From an uncultured Akkermansia sp. (GTDB taxonomy: Bacteria > Verrucomicrobiota > Verrucomicrobiia > Verrucomicrobiales > Akkermansiaceae), in the NCBI GenBank assembly GCA_947626545.1, contig CANQSS010000023.1, positions 1-34,698 on the forward strand: a DNA stretch of 34,698 nucleotides. Reading direction: 5' to 3'. The stretch's first letter is position 1, and every line of letters begins with the position of its first letter. The notes below the pieces were generated by a model. It searched no databases, was not told the DNA's origin, and worked only from the letters and a program-made list of their open reading frames with translations. Positions 8,860 to 15,900 of this stretch are shown here, piece by piece. The translations under genes and the position numbers were made by a program.

Positions 8860-10224
8860 TTATTGCTTGGCGGTAACAGAAGGAGTAGTGGACATGGGGT
8901 GCGTGTAAATAAAGGGGCGCGGATTCACGGTTCCAAAGCCTTCTTTCGCACCCGCCGCGCGCATCCCCATGTTGGCCTGCGCGTAGAGGGCAGCCATCTG
9001 CCCACCCTCCACGATGACTTGCACGTCCTTCGGATTGTCAAATCCGAGCTCCTTGAGACTTTCTTCCAGCGGTTTTACCCGGCCTGTAATGATCTGCATG
9101 AGCATGGGAACCGTCTTCCCATCTCCATTGGGCATTTCAAGAGTCACCTCCTCACCACCTATAACATCAATGCCGTACGGTGTATTGTCCTTGCCCACCA
9201 CGTAAATGAAGCGGTGGTTCATGGAAGAAACAAGCGCACGACTGGGCACCAGCAAAGCATTCTTCTCCACTCCGGTTTTTGCCTTCACCCGCACGGCCGC
9301 TCCACTACGCAGTTTCAGATCCGGGTTGGGGATATGTCCTACAAAGTTCACGGTGCCGGTGGAGCTGTTTACGTAACTGTCAACAGCCACCACTTCGCCC
9401 TCACGGTTATACACTGTACCATCCTCCAACACCACCCGGAAATTTTTCACCGGCGATATCATCCCCTCATCCGGATTGTAGGTGGGTGCCAGCAATTTGG
9501 CAAGTATTTGTTTACCCGGCACAACGAAGTCCACACGTATGGGATCAATGGAAGACATGGTGGTGAGTGTCTCTCCACCGGCGACGATCAGATCACCCAT
9601 ACTCACATTGGCCTTGGAAGCGACTCCGGTGAACGGGGCTCGAATCGTGCAGCGCTTCAGGTTGATGCGTGCAATTTCCTGCTGAGCTATAGCTTGCTGC
9701 TCAGCAGCTTTCGCCAATGCTAGTGCTGCCTGGGTACGGCGGCGCGCATGCAAAGCATCCGTGTAGCTTTTCTCGGAGATTGAGCCACTGTCCACTAGCT
9801 TACTATAACGCTCTACATCCTTCGCCGCCTGATCATCCGCAGCCAATGCCTGCTCCACACTTGCCTTGGATACTGCCACAGCAGCACCCGCCTGCGACAA
9901 CGCTGCCTCGTAACTTTCCGGGTCAATTTCAAAAAGCACCTCACCCTCCTTGCACAGCGTACCATCCCAGTACACCTGTTTGAGCAACTTCCCTGTCACC
10001 TCAGGCTTGATATTCGCCTCCTGCACACCACGTAAATGCCCGAACCACGTGCTCTCTATATCTACGTCCTGCTGCTGCAAGTTCATGACACTCACGGAGA
10101 GAGGCGCCATTTGACGAGCGGCCGCATTTCCGGCGCCCTGCATCTTTTGGTCTTTGCAAGCGCTGAGTCCGGCGCATGCCAAACCCAAAACCGCCATTCC
10201 TATCATTACTTTCTGTGTTCTCAT
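8860..10224 (-). CDS. RND membrane-fusion protein (AcrA/MexA-like lipoprotein)
   Basis: Periplasmic adaptor linking the pump to the outer-membrane channel. The ATG at 10224 is chosen because it lies 7 bases after the marR stop and gives a compact lipoprotein signal (MRTQKVMIGMAVLGL..., lipobox LSAC, Cys23); an upstream in-frame ATG at 10269 would overlap marR. The 454-residue protein has the biotinyl-lipoyl-like halves (STWFGHLRGVQEANIKPEVT and IRAPFTGVASKANVSMGD), a helical hairpin between them and a beta-barrel segment (IDPIRVDFVVPGKQ). It is the second gene of the marR operon. Confidence 0.95.
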   Translation of the reverse strand: MRTQKVMIGMAVLGLACAGLSACKDQKMQGAGNAAARQMAPLSVSVMNLQQQDVDIESTWFGHLRGVQEANIKPEVTGKLLKQVYWDGTLCKEGEVLFEIDPESYEAALSQAGAAVAVSKASVEQALAADDQAAKDVERYSKLVDSGSISEKSYTDALHARRRTQAALALAKAAEQQAIAQQEIARINLKRCTIRAPFTGVASKANVSMGDLIVAGGETLTTMSSIDPIRVDFVVPGKQILAKLLAPTYNPDEGMISPVKNFRVVLEDGTVYNREGEVVAVDSYVNSSTGTVNFVGHIPNPDLKLRSGAAVRVKAKTGVEKNALLVPSRALVSSMNHRFIYVVGKDNTPYGIDVIGGEEVTLEMPNGDGKTVPMLMQIITGRVKPLEESLKELGFDNPKDVQVIVEGGQMAALYAQANMGMRAAGAKEGFGTVNPRPFIYTHPMSTTPSVTAKQ

Positions 10225-10231
10225 GGTCGTT

Positions 10232-10660
10232 TTATGAAATGTTCGCGTACATTTTTTCCAAACAGTCATTCAGCTTTTCCAGCTCTGCCTCACTCAGCCC
10301 GTTGAGGACCTGCTCATCCAGTTCTTGCAACAACGCTTGCACCCGCTGCTTGTCGCGTTTCACCGCATCCGTCAGATATACGTTCTTCACACGCCCGTCG
10401 TGGCTATCAAAAGCTGTTCGCACGTACCCCTTTGCCTCCAACCGTTCCAATATTCCCTTCATCGTCGCGTGACTTATGCCCATGTACCTCTCCAGCTCTC
10501 CTTGCGTCACCGGACGTCCCTTTTGTCTCTCCATATACATGAGCGCGCGCCCCTGCGCAGCCGTCACGGGACACTCAGCCCGCGCCATGTACAGCGTTGC
10601 TGCGCGATCCACAATCATCTTCATGATGAATAAGATACTGTGCGGTTCTTCGTCCCTCAT
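10232..10660 (-). CDS. MarR-family transcriptional regulator of the RND operon
   Basis: A 142-residue winged-helix DNA-binding protein. The recognition region VTQGELERYMGISHATMKGI is followed by LERLEAKGYV and the wing HDGRVKNVYLTD, the MarR signature D-x-R-x-x-x-x-x-L-T. ATG at 10660 is preferred to the TTG one codon upstream. It heads the efflux operon, so it most likely represses it and itself and releases DNA on ligand binding. An inverted repeat overlapping the promoter -10 just upstream is the probable operator. The ligand is unknown. Confidence 0.93.
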   Translation of the reverse strand: MRDEEPHSILFIMKMIVDRAATLYMARAECPVTAAQGRALMYMERQKGRPVTQGELERYMGISHATMKGILERLEAKGYVRTAFDSHDGRVKNVYLTDAVKRDKQRVQALLQELDEQVLNGLSEAELEKLNDCLEKMYANIS

Positions 10661-10669
10661 CAAATAGGA

Positions 10670-10720
10670 AGTATGCTACATATTTCGGTGAGAGCATACT
10701 CTTCTCGAGCGGAAAGTCAA
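10670..10720 (-). promoter_or_regulatory. marR-efflux operon promoter with inverted-repeat operator
   Basis: On the minus strand TTGACT (10720-10715), a 16-base spacer and TATGCT (10698-10693) form a good promoter. The -10 lies inside the perfect inverted repeat AGTATGCT (10670-10677) / AGCATACT (10693-10700), with arm centres 23 bases apart. A MarR dimer bound here would cover the -10 and start site. Confidence 0.65.
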
Positions 10721-10905
10721 GCGCAAATGTAGAAAAAATTTGCAGAATGCGCATTGCCTCAAAAATGAAGGGTTCATATCAAAAATATGTCCCTCAAAAT
10801 GAGCAAACAAACGAGGATAGAGTTACCTTCTGCAGATTGTCATTCGACTGTTGAGCAGCATGAAACCGCTGGGATGCTACGTGGAAACGAAAGGCTGCCT
10901 CCTCC

Positions 10906-11205
10906 TCACTCCTTCGCGCCATGCTCTTGGAGAAGTTGGATGACGTCATCCTCCAGCTTCTGCTCTTTTGCGAGCTGCAAGATGGTTTTGCCGGCTTTGT
11001 TCTTGCTGTTCAAGTCAACTCCCGCCTCAATAAAAGCGGACAGCACGTCAGCAACTCTGGACGATGATTTCGTAGAGAAAATGAAGTTGGCGAAGAGGGA
11101 GTTGCCGTTTTCGTCAGTCTCATTCAGATCCTCTCCCGTTTTGAGAAAAGCACGAAAAGCTTCGGTGTTGCTGGATGTGCCGTCACGGTGGTCTTTTTTG
11201 CCCAT
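10906..11205 (-). CDS. Ankyrin-repeat protein fragment
   Basis: A 99-residue reading frame with about two ankyrin repeats: FRAFLKTGEDLNETDENGNS and FIEAGVDLNSKNKAGKTILQ, the latter followed by LAKEQKLEDDVIQLLQEHGA. No signal peptide or other domain is visible. In another frame immediately upstream the minus strand also encodes ankyrin-like sequence (see next entry), so this is most likely the 3' end of a longer, frameshifted gene and not an independent protein. It has no clear ribosome binding site. The 245 bases between its stop and marR hold only the marR promoter/operator. Ankyrin repeats bind proteins; no partner can be named. Confidence 0.6.
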   Translation of the reverse strand: MGKKDHRDGTSSNTEAFRAFLKTGEDLNETDENGNSLFANFIFSTKSSSRVADVLSAFIEAGVDLNSKNKAGKTILQLAKEQKLEDDVIQLLQEHGAKE

Positions 11206-11273
11206 GCCATCAGATCCGGTTTGTACCCATGCTTCTTGAGGATTTGGATGATGTCAATGTAATCCTCGCAGAG
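11206..11273 (-). pseudogene. Out-of-frame upstream piece of the ankyrin gene
   Basis: Just after an in-frame TAA (11276-11274) the minus strand reads LCEDYIDIIQILKKHGYKPD, resembling the second helix and loop of an ankyrin repeat, in a different frame from the 99-residue ORF at 10906-11205. The join needs a frameshift near 11200. There is no start codon, and upstream sequence is the repeat element at 11333-11405, so the 5' part of the gene appears lost. Confidence 0.5.
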
Positions 11274-11332
11274 TTAGGGTAAACGCATTTGAGAGAAGTT
11301 AATCAACAGATAAAATGCTCTTATTGGATATT

Positions 11333-11405
11333 GCGCGCAAGCGCGGGAATTTCCCAAATCGTACATCGTCCGTCGTACATAGCAACCGCATTTTCTAATG
11401 CGGTT
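11333..11405. repeat. Dispersed intergenic repeat with two hairpins
   Basis: The first part, CGCGCAAGCGCGGGAATTTC (from 11334), is identical to the copy at 34064-34083 and forms a GC hairpin with a GCAA loop. It is followed by AATCGTACATC and a second CGTACATAG. The second part is a perfect 9-bp hairpin AACCGCATT-TTCT-AATGCGGTT at 11384-11405, whose core TTTTCTAATGCG recurs at 2185-2196. It separates the ankyrin remnant from the promoter at 11430. Confidence 0.65.
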
Positions 11406-11429
11406 ACCCTGCTTTGGGGAAGAGAAAAC

Positions 11430-11458
11430 TTGCATGGGACGCGAGATATTGGCATAAT
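11430..11458 (+). promoter_or_regulatory. Promoter of the secreted-protein gene, leaderless geometry
   Basis: TTGCAT (11430-11435), 17 bases, then CATAAT (11453-11458). Only 7 bases separate the -10 from the ATG at 11466, so transcription would begin at or next to the A of the start codon. Confidence 0.5.
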
Positions 11459-11465
11459 TGCAGGT

Positions 11466-12233
11466 ATGAAAGGATGGGTAAGATGGCTTGCAATGGGAAT
11501 ATGGGGCATGATGCAAGTCATCGTGCCTCAGGCGTTTGGCGATGTGTACACAGACATCGGACGACGGGTGTGGATGAACGAGTGTGCGGGGAGTACAAAG
11601 GGACTTGTGTCGTGGAATGCCGGGGAGAAATTTCCCTCGATGGGCATAGGGCACTTCATCTGGTATCCTGCCGGGGTACGTGAAGCCTTCGATGAAAGCT
11701 TTCCGAAGTTTGTGGCTTATGCGCAAGCGCGTGGGGTGACGATTCCAGCATATTTTCGCGGAGCAGCGCCATGGCCAACTCGTGCTTCTTTTGAATCGGA
11801 TCGCAGTGTGTTAGCCAATCAGATGCGCAACTGGTTGGCAGCTCATTTGGAGCTACAAACACAATTTCTTGTTGCACGTTCGCGCGCCTCGCTGGGCTCA
11901 ATACTACGTGCCACGAGGAATCCGCAGGCTGTGCAGGCGCGCTACGATGCACTCTCCCGCACATCACAGGGGCTGTATTGCCTAGTGGATTACGTCAATT
12001 TTAAAGGTGAGGGCACCAACCCTGGCGAACGATATGCAGGTCAGGGCTGGGGCCTGCTGCAGGTACTGGAAGAAATGCGGACAGTTACCCCCCAAACTGC
12101 ACCGTCTGAGTTCTCACGTGCAGCAGAGGTAGTAATGCGTCGTCGCGTCAAAAACTCACCACCAGCCCGAGGAGAACAGCGATGGCTGGCAGGTTGGGTG
12201 AACAGGTGCAGAACCTACCGAGGATCCCGGTAG
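11466..12233 (+). CDS. Conserved secreted protein of unknown function, possibly lysozyme-like
   Basis: A 255-residue protein with an N-terminal signal sequence (MKGWVRWLAMGIWGMMQVIV, predicted cleavage near AFG/D). The frame is open upstream to 11289, but that part is the intergenic repeat and promoter, so ATG 11466 is chosen. The mature part has IGRRVWMNECAGSTKGLVSW, then GIGHFIWYPAG, and later FKGEGTN and YAGQGWGLLQVLEEM. I recall similar conserved, uncharacterised secreted proteins in other Gram-negative bacteria. The early Glu in NEC followed by G-x-G-H resembles the Glu-then-GH spacing of lysozyme-fold proteins; this is a suggestion only. It converges on the RDD gene, 8 bases apart. Confidence 0.75.
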   Translation: MKGWVRWLAMGIWGMMQVIVPQAFGDVYTDIGRRVWMNECAGSTKGLVSWNAGEKFPSMGIGHFIWYPAGVREAFDESFPKFVAYAQARGVTIPAYFRGAAPWPTRASFESDRSVLANQMRNWLAAHLELQTQFLVARSRASLGSILRATRNPQAVQARYDALSRTSQGLYCLVDYVNFKGEGTNPGERYAGQGWGLLQVLEEMRTVTPQTAPSEFSRAAEVVMRRRVKNSPPARGEQRWLAGWVNRCRTYRGSR

Positions 12234-12234
12234 G
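12214..12234. terminator. Weak bidirectional terminator-like hairpin
   Basis: CCTACCG (12214-12220) and CGGTAGG (12228-12234) form a 7-bp stem at the 3' end of the secreted-protein gene, between two convergent genes. Neither side has a real T run, so termination is uncertain. Confidence 0.3.
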
Positions 12235-12241
12235 CCTCGTA

Positions 12242-13066
12242 TCAATTGCCCATTAACCGCTGGATAAACTCGGCGGCTTGTGGATTTTGTTCCTGCATGA
12301 GCTGAATCATGTCAGGCAGCCAAGGAAATACAAAATACGAGCACAGATGCATGCAGAGCAGAATAAAAGGGATCATGAAAACAACCGTGGCCAGACCGGC
12401 GGTGGGCAAAGCCACGGGAATGACTCCGCTGAGCGTATCCCAGCGCGCCAATCCACGACGTCTCACGTTGATGTACGAGAAAAAGCACATGATAGGCATA
12501 AACAACGGTAGCATGCACCCCATACCAAACACAAATACGCACAAACTGCGTCCAAGCATCGTCAAATAACCCGCCCCGCCCGCGCAGGTCACCCTGATAC
12601 CCACCCATCTCTTGCCCGGTGTAGTTCGCCAAATGCGCAACAGCAAAGCCTCCAGCACCGGCATACCCACCCAAAATAGGGGATGTCCCGGCAGCAGATA
12701 TGGATGAAATGGCAATCCGAGCGCATACGCCACTCCGAGCACCAAAGTCGCGTAAATCGTGCAATCCATCACCCTCGCAGCAAAACGAGCCATCGGTGTA
12801 GGCAAGCGGACAGGCTGCACGGGCAACGAAGCCTCATGGAGTTTCGGTTTGGGCTGCAGCGGTTCCTCTTCCGTCTTCGTTGGAGGAGTACTAGGCTCAG
12901 CATAGTCAGCCAACGCAGGCAAGCAGCGCAGAGGTAACCACTCCTGGCAGCCACTGTGCCAGCCAAGAGTATCCCAAGTGAGTTCGCCGAGGTGAAGTTT
13001 GGAGAGGACATCAGGCACGGTGGCAGGGCCACAGCGTCGCTGATTTTCTAGCCAATAAATATACAT
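12242..13066 (-). CDS. GYF_2 and RDD domain membrane protein
   Basis: The first 50 residues match the GYF_2 domain common at the N-terminus of bacterial membrane proteins (YWLENQRRCGPATVPDVLSK, then TWDTLGWHSGCQEWLPL). A Pro/Glu linker leads to an RDD domain: PMARFAARVMDCTIY carries the Arg and Asp, followed by transmembrane segments, TPGKRWVGIRV, further hydrophobic segments and a cytoplasmic tail. RDD proteins are poorly characterised; some act in ion transport. The ATG at 13066 overlaps the stop of the LolC-like gene (ATGA), so translation is coupled. It is the last gene of the run that begins with the sialic-acid lyase. Confidence 0.85.
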   Translation of the reverse strand: MYIYWLENQRRCGPATVPDVLSKLHLGELTWDTLGWHSGCQEWLPLRCLPALADYAEPSTPPTKTEEEPLQPKPKLHEASLPVQPVRLPTPMARFAARVMDCTIYATLVLGVAYALGLPFHPYLLPGHPLFWVGMPVLEALLLRIWRTTPGKRWVGIRVTCAGGAGYLTMLGRSLCVFVFGMGCMLPLFMPIMCFFSYINVRRRGLARWDTLSGVIPVALPTAGLATVVFMIPFILLCMHLCSYFVFPWLPDMIQLMQEQNPQAAEFIQRLMGN

Positions 13067-14727
13067 CAGTTGGATCGGAGAGCCTTAGCAGGGTCTTGGC
13101 GTGAAATGAAGAAAGCAGGGATAGCAGAGGCGAGAGTAACCATAATAAACGCCCGTATAGCCTGCATGATGATGGTGCTTGGGGTATATTTAGCCGGCAG
13201 AACAATACCATGCGTCTGCATCGGGAACGGATCCATATCCATACTCGCCAAAAACGCCTGTATTTCCAGTCGATAGTACAGCACCAGCAGCGCCAGCGCC
13301 ACTCCCAATAATGCACCGATCAATCCTATGATGACCCCCTGCCACGTGAAAATGGCCATGATTCTGGCAGGCGTAGCACCCAGAGCTTGCAGCACCGCGA
13401 TTTCCCGACGCCGTTGCAGACTCACCGTAAACATGACTGCCATAATGCAAAAGCTAGCAATGAGAGAAATAGAAGAGAGGACAAAACTCATCATAACACG
13501 CTCCTTGGCAATCATCTGGTGCCATTGTTTGAAACTCTCTGACCACGGAAGGATCTCCCATTGTGGTCCCAATGGATGCGCCTGCCCGGAGCCCTGCATG
13601 CGAGGCAGCAAGGTGCGTATCTGTGCCTCTATCGGAGCTAACTGGTGAAGTCTTTCGTTTTCGACGCGCACACAGAGGGCCATGACCTCATTTCCTCCAC
13701 TCGTACCATAGCCCACCATCTCTTGCGCGATAGGGAGGGGAATGTAGAGATCCGGCCCAGGCATATTTTCCGGCGCTTGGTAAATACCTATGATCTCCAA
13801 ATCCATGGGGAGAACCATATCACGCATACTTTTCAAGGCGCGCCCATCCTCTTTATCTTGGTCTAGATCAACGAGCCGCTGCACACTGTCAAGCCAGCGC
13901 TTTTGCTCCTGAGGGGTAAAAGGGATTTTCCCGCCGCGATGAGCCTCGCCAAGCTCGTAAAGTACATCCAGCAGTTCGTTCTCCCCGGGGCGCAACTTAG
14001 CCATGTCGAACTGCGAAATACGTTCCATTACCCCCTCCAATTTTTCCGCCACAGGCAACACACCGCCATCAGCCGTCACCGCACCGTCGAATACCCCCCT
14101 TGCTGCCGTTATGAAAGACTCATCCGCGCGCGTTTGCATGGGTGAAAGTACCATGCTGAGCAGAGGAGTTATTTTATCCAGGCTCCCCACGGGTACCACG
14201 TGCAACTTTTTCCCCACTGATAAATCCAACGAGCCGGCCAAATTCGCAGAGATGACGCACTGTTGATCCAACCCCTCGCCAAAGTCAAAGCTGCCGGAAC
14301 GCAGCATCTCAGCCAGAGGTTGGATTTGTGACTGGTTTTTCGGATCTATGGCGGTGAAGGCAGCCGTTTGCCGACCGGTATTACTCTGCGCAAGTACGTG
14401 AGCCTGTACCTGTGGGTACACGCAAACTACGCCGGGTATCTTTGCAATCTTATTTTGCAGCTCCGGCCAATGGGTGTCATTCTCCGTGAGCGCCACCATC
14501 TGAATACCATCGCTCAAACTGACGACAAAATGCGGAGTGAAAGCCAGCGAACGGCTCTCCATTTCATCTTGCAAGCCTTCCATCACCCCCAGAACCACAA
14601 TGAGTACCATTACCCCCAATGCCACCCCCAACAGACAGATAAGAGTGATAATAGAAAAAAGCGTGCGCAGGGGATTCAGGTAGCGCACAGCGAGCATCAG
14701 GCTCAGATTGCGTCTCAAAAACTTCAT
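13066..14727 (-). CDS. LolC/LolE-like ABC transporter permease (FtsX/MacB fold)
   Basis: Inner-membrane permease of the lipoprotein-release type. An N-terminal amphipathic stretch (SLMLAVRYLNPLRTLFSIIT) leads into TM1 at about 23-48. A large periplasmic domain follows. The C-terminal three-helix FtsX block starts near residue 415 and includes RRREIAVLQALGATPARIMA and FTWQGVIIGLIGALLG, the LolC signature. At 553 residues it is about 150 longer than usual LolC (near 400); extra sequence lies in the periplasmic part, including a charged helical stretch. No LolD-type ATPase gene is adjacent, so its ATPase must be encoded elsewhere. It starts 73 bases after the PFK stop and overlaps the RDD gene. 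Confidence 0.88.
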   Translation of the reverse strand: MKFLRRNLSLMLAVRYLNPLRTLFSIITLICLLGVALGVMVLIVVLGVMEGLQDEMESRSLAFTPHFVVSLSDGIQMVALTENDTHWPELQNKIAKIPGVVCVYPQVQAHVLAQSNTGRQTAAFTAIDPKNQSQIQPLAEMLRSGSFDFGEGLDQQCVISANLAGSLDLSVGKKLHVVPVGSLDKITPLLSMVLSPMQTRADESFITAARGVFDGAVTADGGVLPVAEKLEGVMERISQFDMAKLRPGENELLDVLYELGEAHRGGKIPFTPQEQKRWLDSVQRLVDLDQDKEDGRALKSMRDMVLPMDLEIIGIYQAPENMPGPDLYIPLPIAQEMVGYGTSGGNEVMALCVRVENERLHQLAPIEAQIRTLLPRMQGSGQAHPLGPQWEILPWSESFKQWHQMIAKERVMMSFVLSSISLIASFCIMAVMFTVSLQRRREIAVLQALGATPARIMAIFTWQGVIIGLIGALLGVALALLVLYYRLEIQAFLASMDMDPFPMQTHGIVLPAKYTPSTIIMQAIRAFIMVTLASAIPAFFISRQDPAKALRSN

Positions 14728-14800
14728 TCTAATCTACGTACAATACGGCGTAACCAGCGCAGACTCATGCCCCATGACACGAATCAACTGGGGAACTCTC

Positions 14801-15883
14801 TCACTCATCTCCAAAAGAAATGCCTATTTCCTTGGCCGCCTCCACTAGCTGACTCTTTTCATCCACCAAATGAAGCTGGCTGACAGCTTCTTCAATGGGC
14901 ATGGAAACGATCTCATTGCGGGCAAGCGCCACGGTATCGCCGAACTTGCCCTCCTCGATGAGGTCAATCGCCTTGGCACCACAGCGCACACCAAGTACTC
15001 GGTCGAAAGGAATGGGCGATCCCCCTCGCTGCACATGGCCAAGCACACAATAGCGGGTTTCAATGCCAGTGATGGTCTCGAGTTTGGTCGAAAGGAAGGA
15101 AGCAATGCCACCCAAGCGAACCTCGCCCTCCGTCTCCTCATCCAGCGTAAGCAGCTTGCCACCAATCTTTGCACCCTCACTCACCACCACCAGAATCTCT
15201 CGCTGGCCAAGTGCCTTGAGCAACTCTACTTTGCGCACGACTTCCTCCAGCTTGAACTCAATCTCAGGAATCAAGATGACATCCGCACCACCGGATATAC
15301 CCCCATACAGAGCAATCCAGCCAGCATGCCGTCCCATCACCTCGACCACCATCATGCGTTGGTGGGATTCAGCTGTTGTGCGCAAGCGATCTAAATTAGC
15401 ACTTACCACAGACACAGCTGTCCAAAATCCAAAAGTATAATCTGTTGAACCTAAATCATTATCAATAGTCTTTGGCACCCCAACAATAGGCAAACCAATT
15501 TGGCGCAACTCCAAGCCAATAGTCTGCGAGCCGTCACCACCCACAACAATGAGAGCCTCCAGCCCAAGGCGATCCACAGTCTCGCGGCTCTTCCTGAGCA
15601 CCTCATCGGCGATCTTCACGCGGCCATCTATCCCGCTCTTTACGGTAAAATTACCCTTGTTGACGGTGCCGAGAATAGTCCCTCCCGCGGAGCGGATATT
15701 CAGGCAGTTGGCGGGAGTTAAGATACGCCAGCGCTCATCTTGCTCTGTGGAGAGCAAGCCTTCAAAACCGTCGTAGAACCCATACACAGTCCAACCGCGC
15801 GCAGTCGCTGCGCCCACAGCCCCCTCAATGACAGCGTTGAGTCCGGGACAATCACCCCCGGCGTTAAGTATTCCTACATTCAT
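14801..15883 (-). CDS. pfkA: 6-phosphofructokinase, catalytically complete copy
   Basis: Phosphorylates fructose 6-phosphate in glycolysis. The 360-residue protein has GGDCPGLN (9-16), GGDG at 115-118 (Asp117 = E. coli Asp103), PKTIDND with the base Asp141 (= Asp127), SHQR, MGRHAG (Arg185 = Arg171), SEGA and GHVQRGGSP. GGDG together with the Lys in PKTIDND is the pattern of group III PFKs that use ATP; enzymes of the same group with GGDD use pyrophosphate, so ATP is the better guess. It starts 17 bases after the S11-like gene. The frame is intact and all motifs are canonical, in contrast to the paralogue at 16872-17993. Confidence 0.95.
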   Translation of the reverse strand: MNVGILNAGGDCPGLNAVIEGAVGAATARGWTVYGFYDGFEGLLSTEQDERWRILTPANCLNIRSAGGTILGTVNKGNFTVKSGIDGRVKIADEVLRKSRETVDRLGLEALIVVGGDGSQTIGLELRQIGLPIVGVPKTIDNDLGSTDYTFGFWTAVSVVSANLDRLRTTAESHQRMMVVEVMGRHAGWIALYGGISGGADVILIPEIEFKLEEVVRKVELLKALGQREILVVVSEGAKIGGKLLTLDEETEGEVRLGGIASFLSTKLETITGIETRYCVLGHVQRGGSPIPFDRVLGVRCGAKAIDLIEEGKFGDTVALARNEIVSMPIEEAVSQLHLVDEKSQLVEAAKEIGISFGDE

Positions 15884-15900
15884 AATAACAAGTTATGCGG

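Noticed and set aside
8830..9723. 297-codon plus-strand frame opposite the membrane-fusion gene
   Set aside because: His/Arg-rich antisense translation, no family resemblance; the minus strand encodes a complete adaptor.
10787..11239. 150-codon plus-strand frame at the ankyrin locus
   Set aside because: Ser/Lys/Phe-rich antisense of the ankyrin sequence; no family resemblance.
11289..11465. N-terminal extension of the secreted protein (59 codons upstream of 11466)
   Set aside because: The stretch is the dispersed repeat and promoter; the signal peptide begins at 11466.
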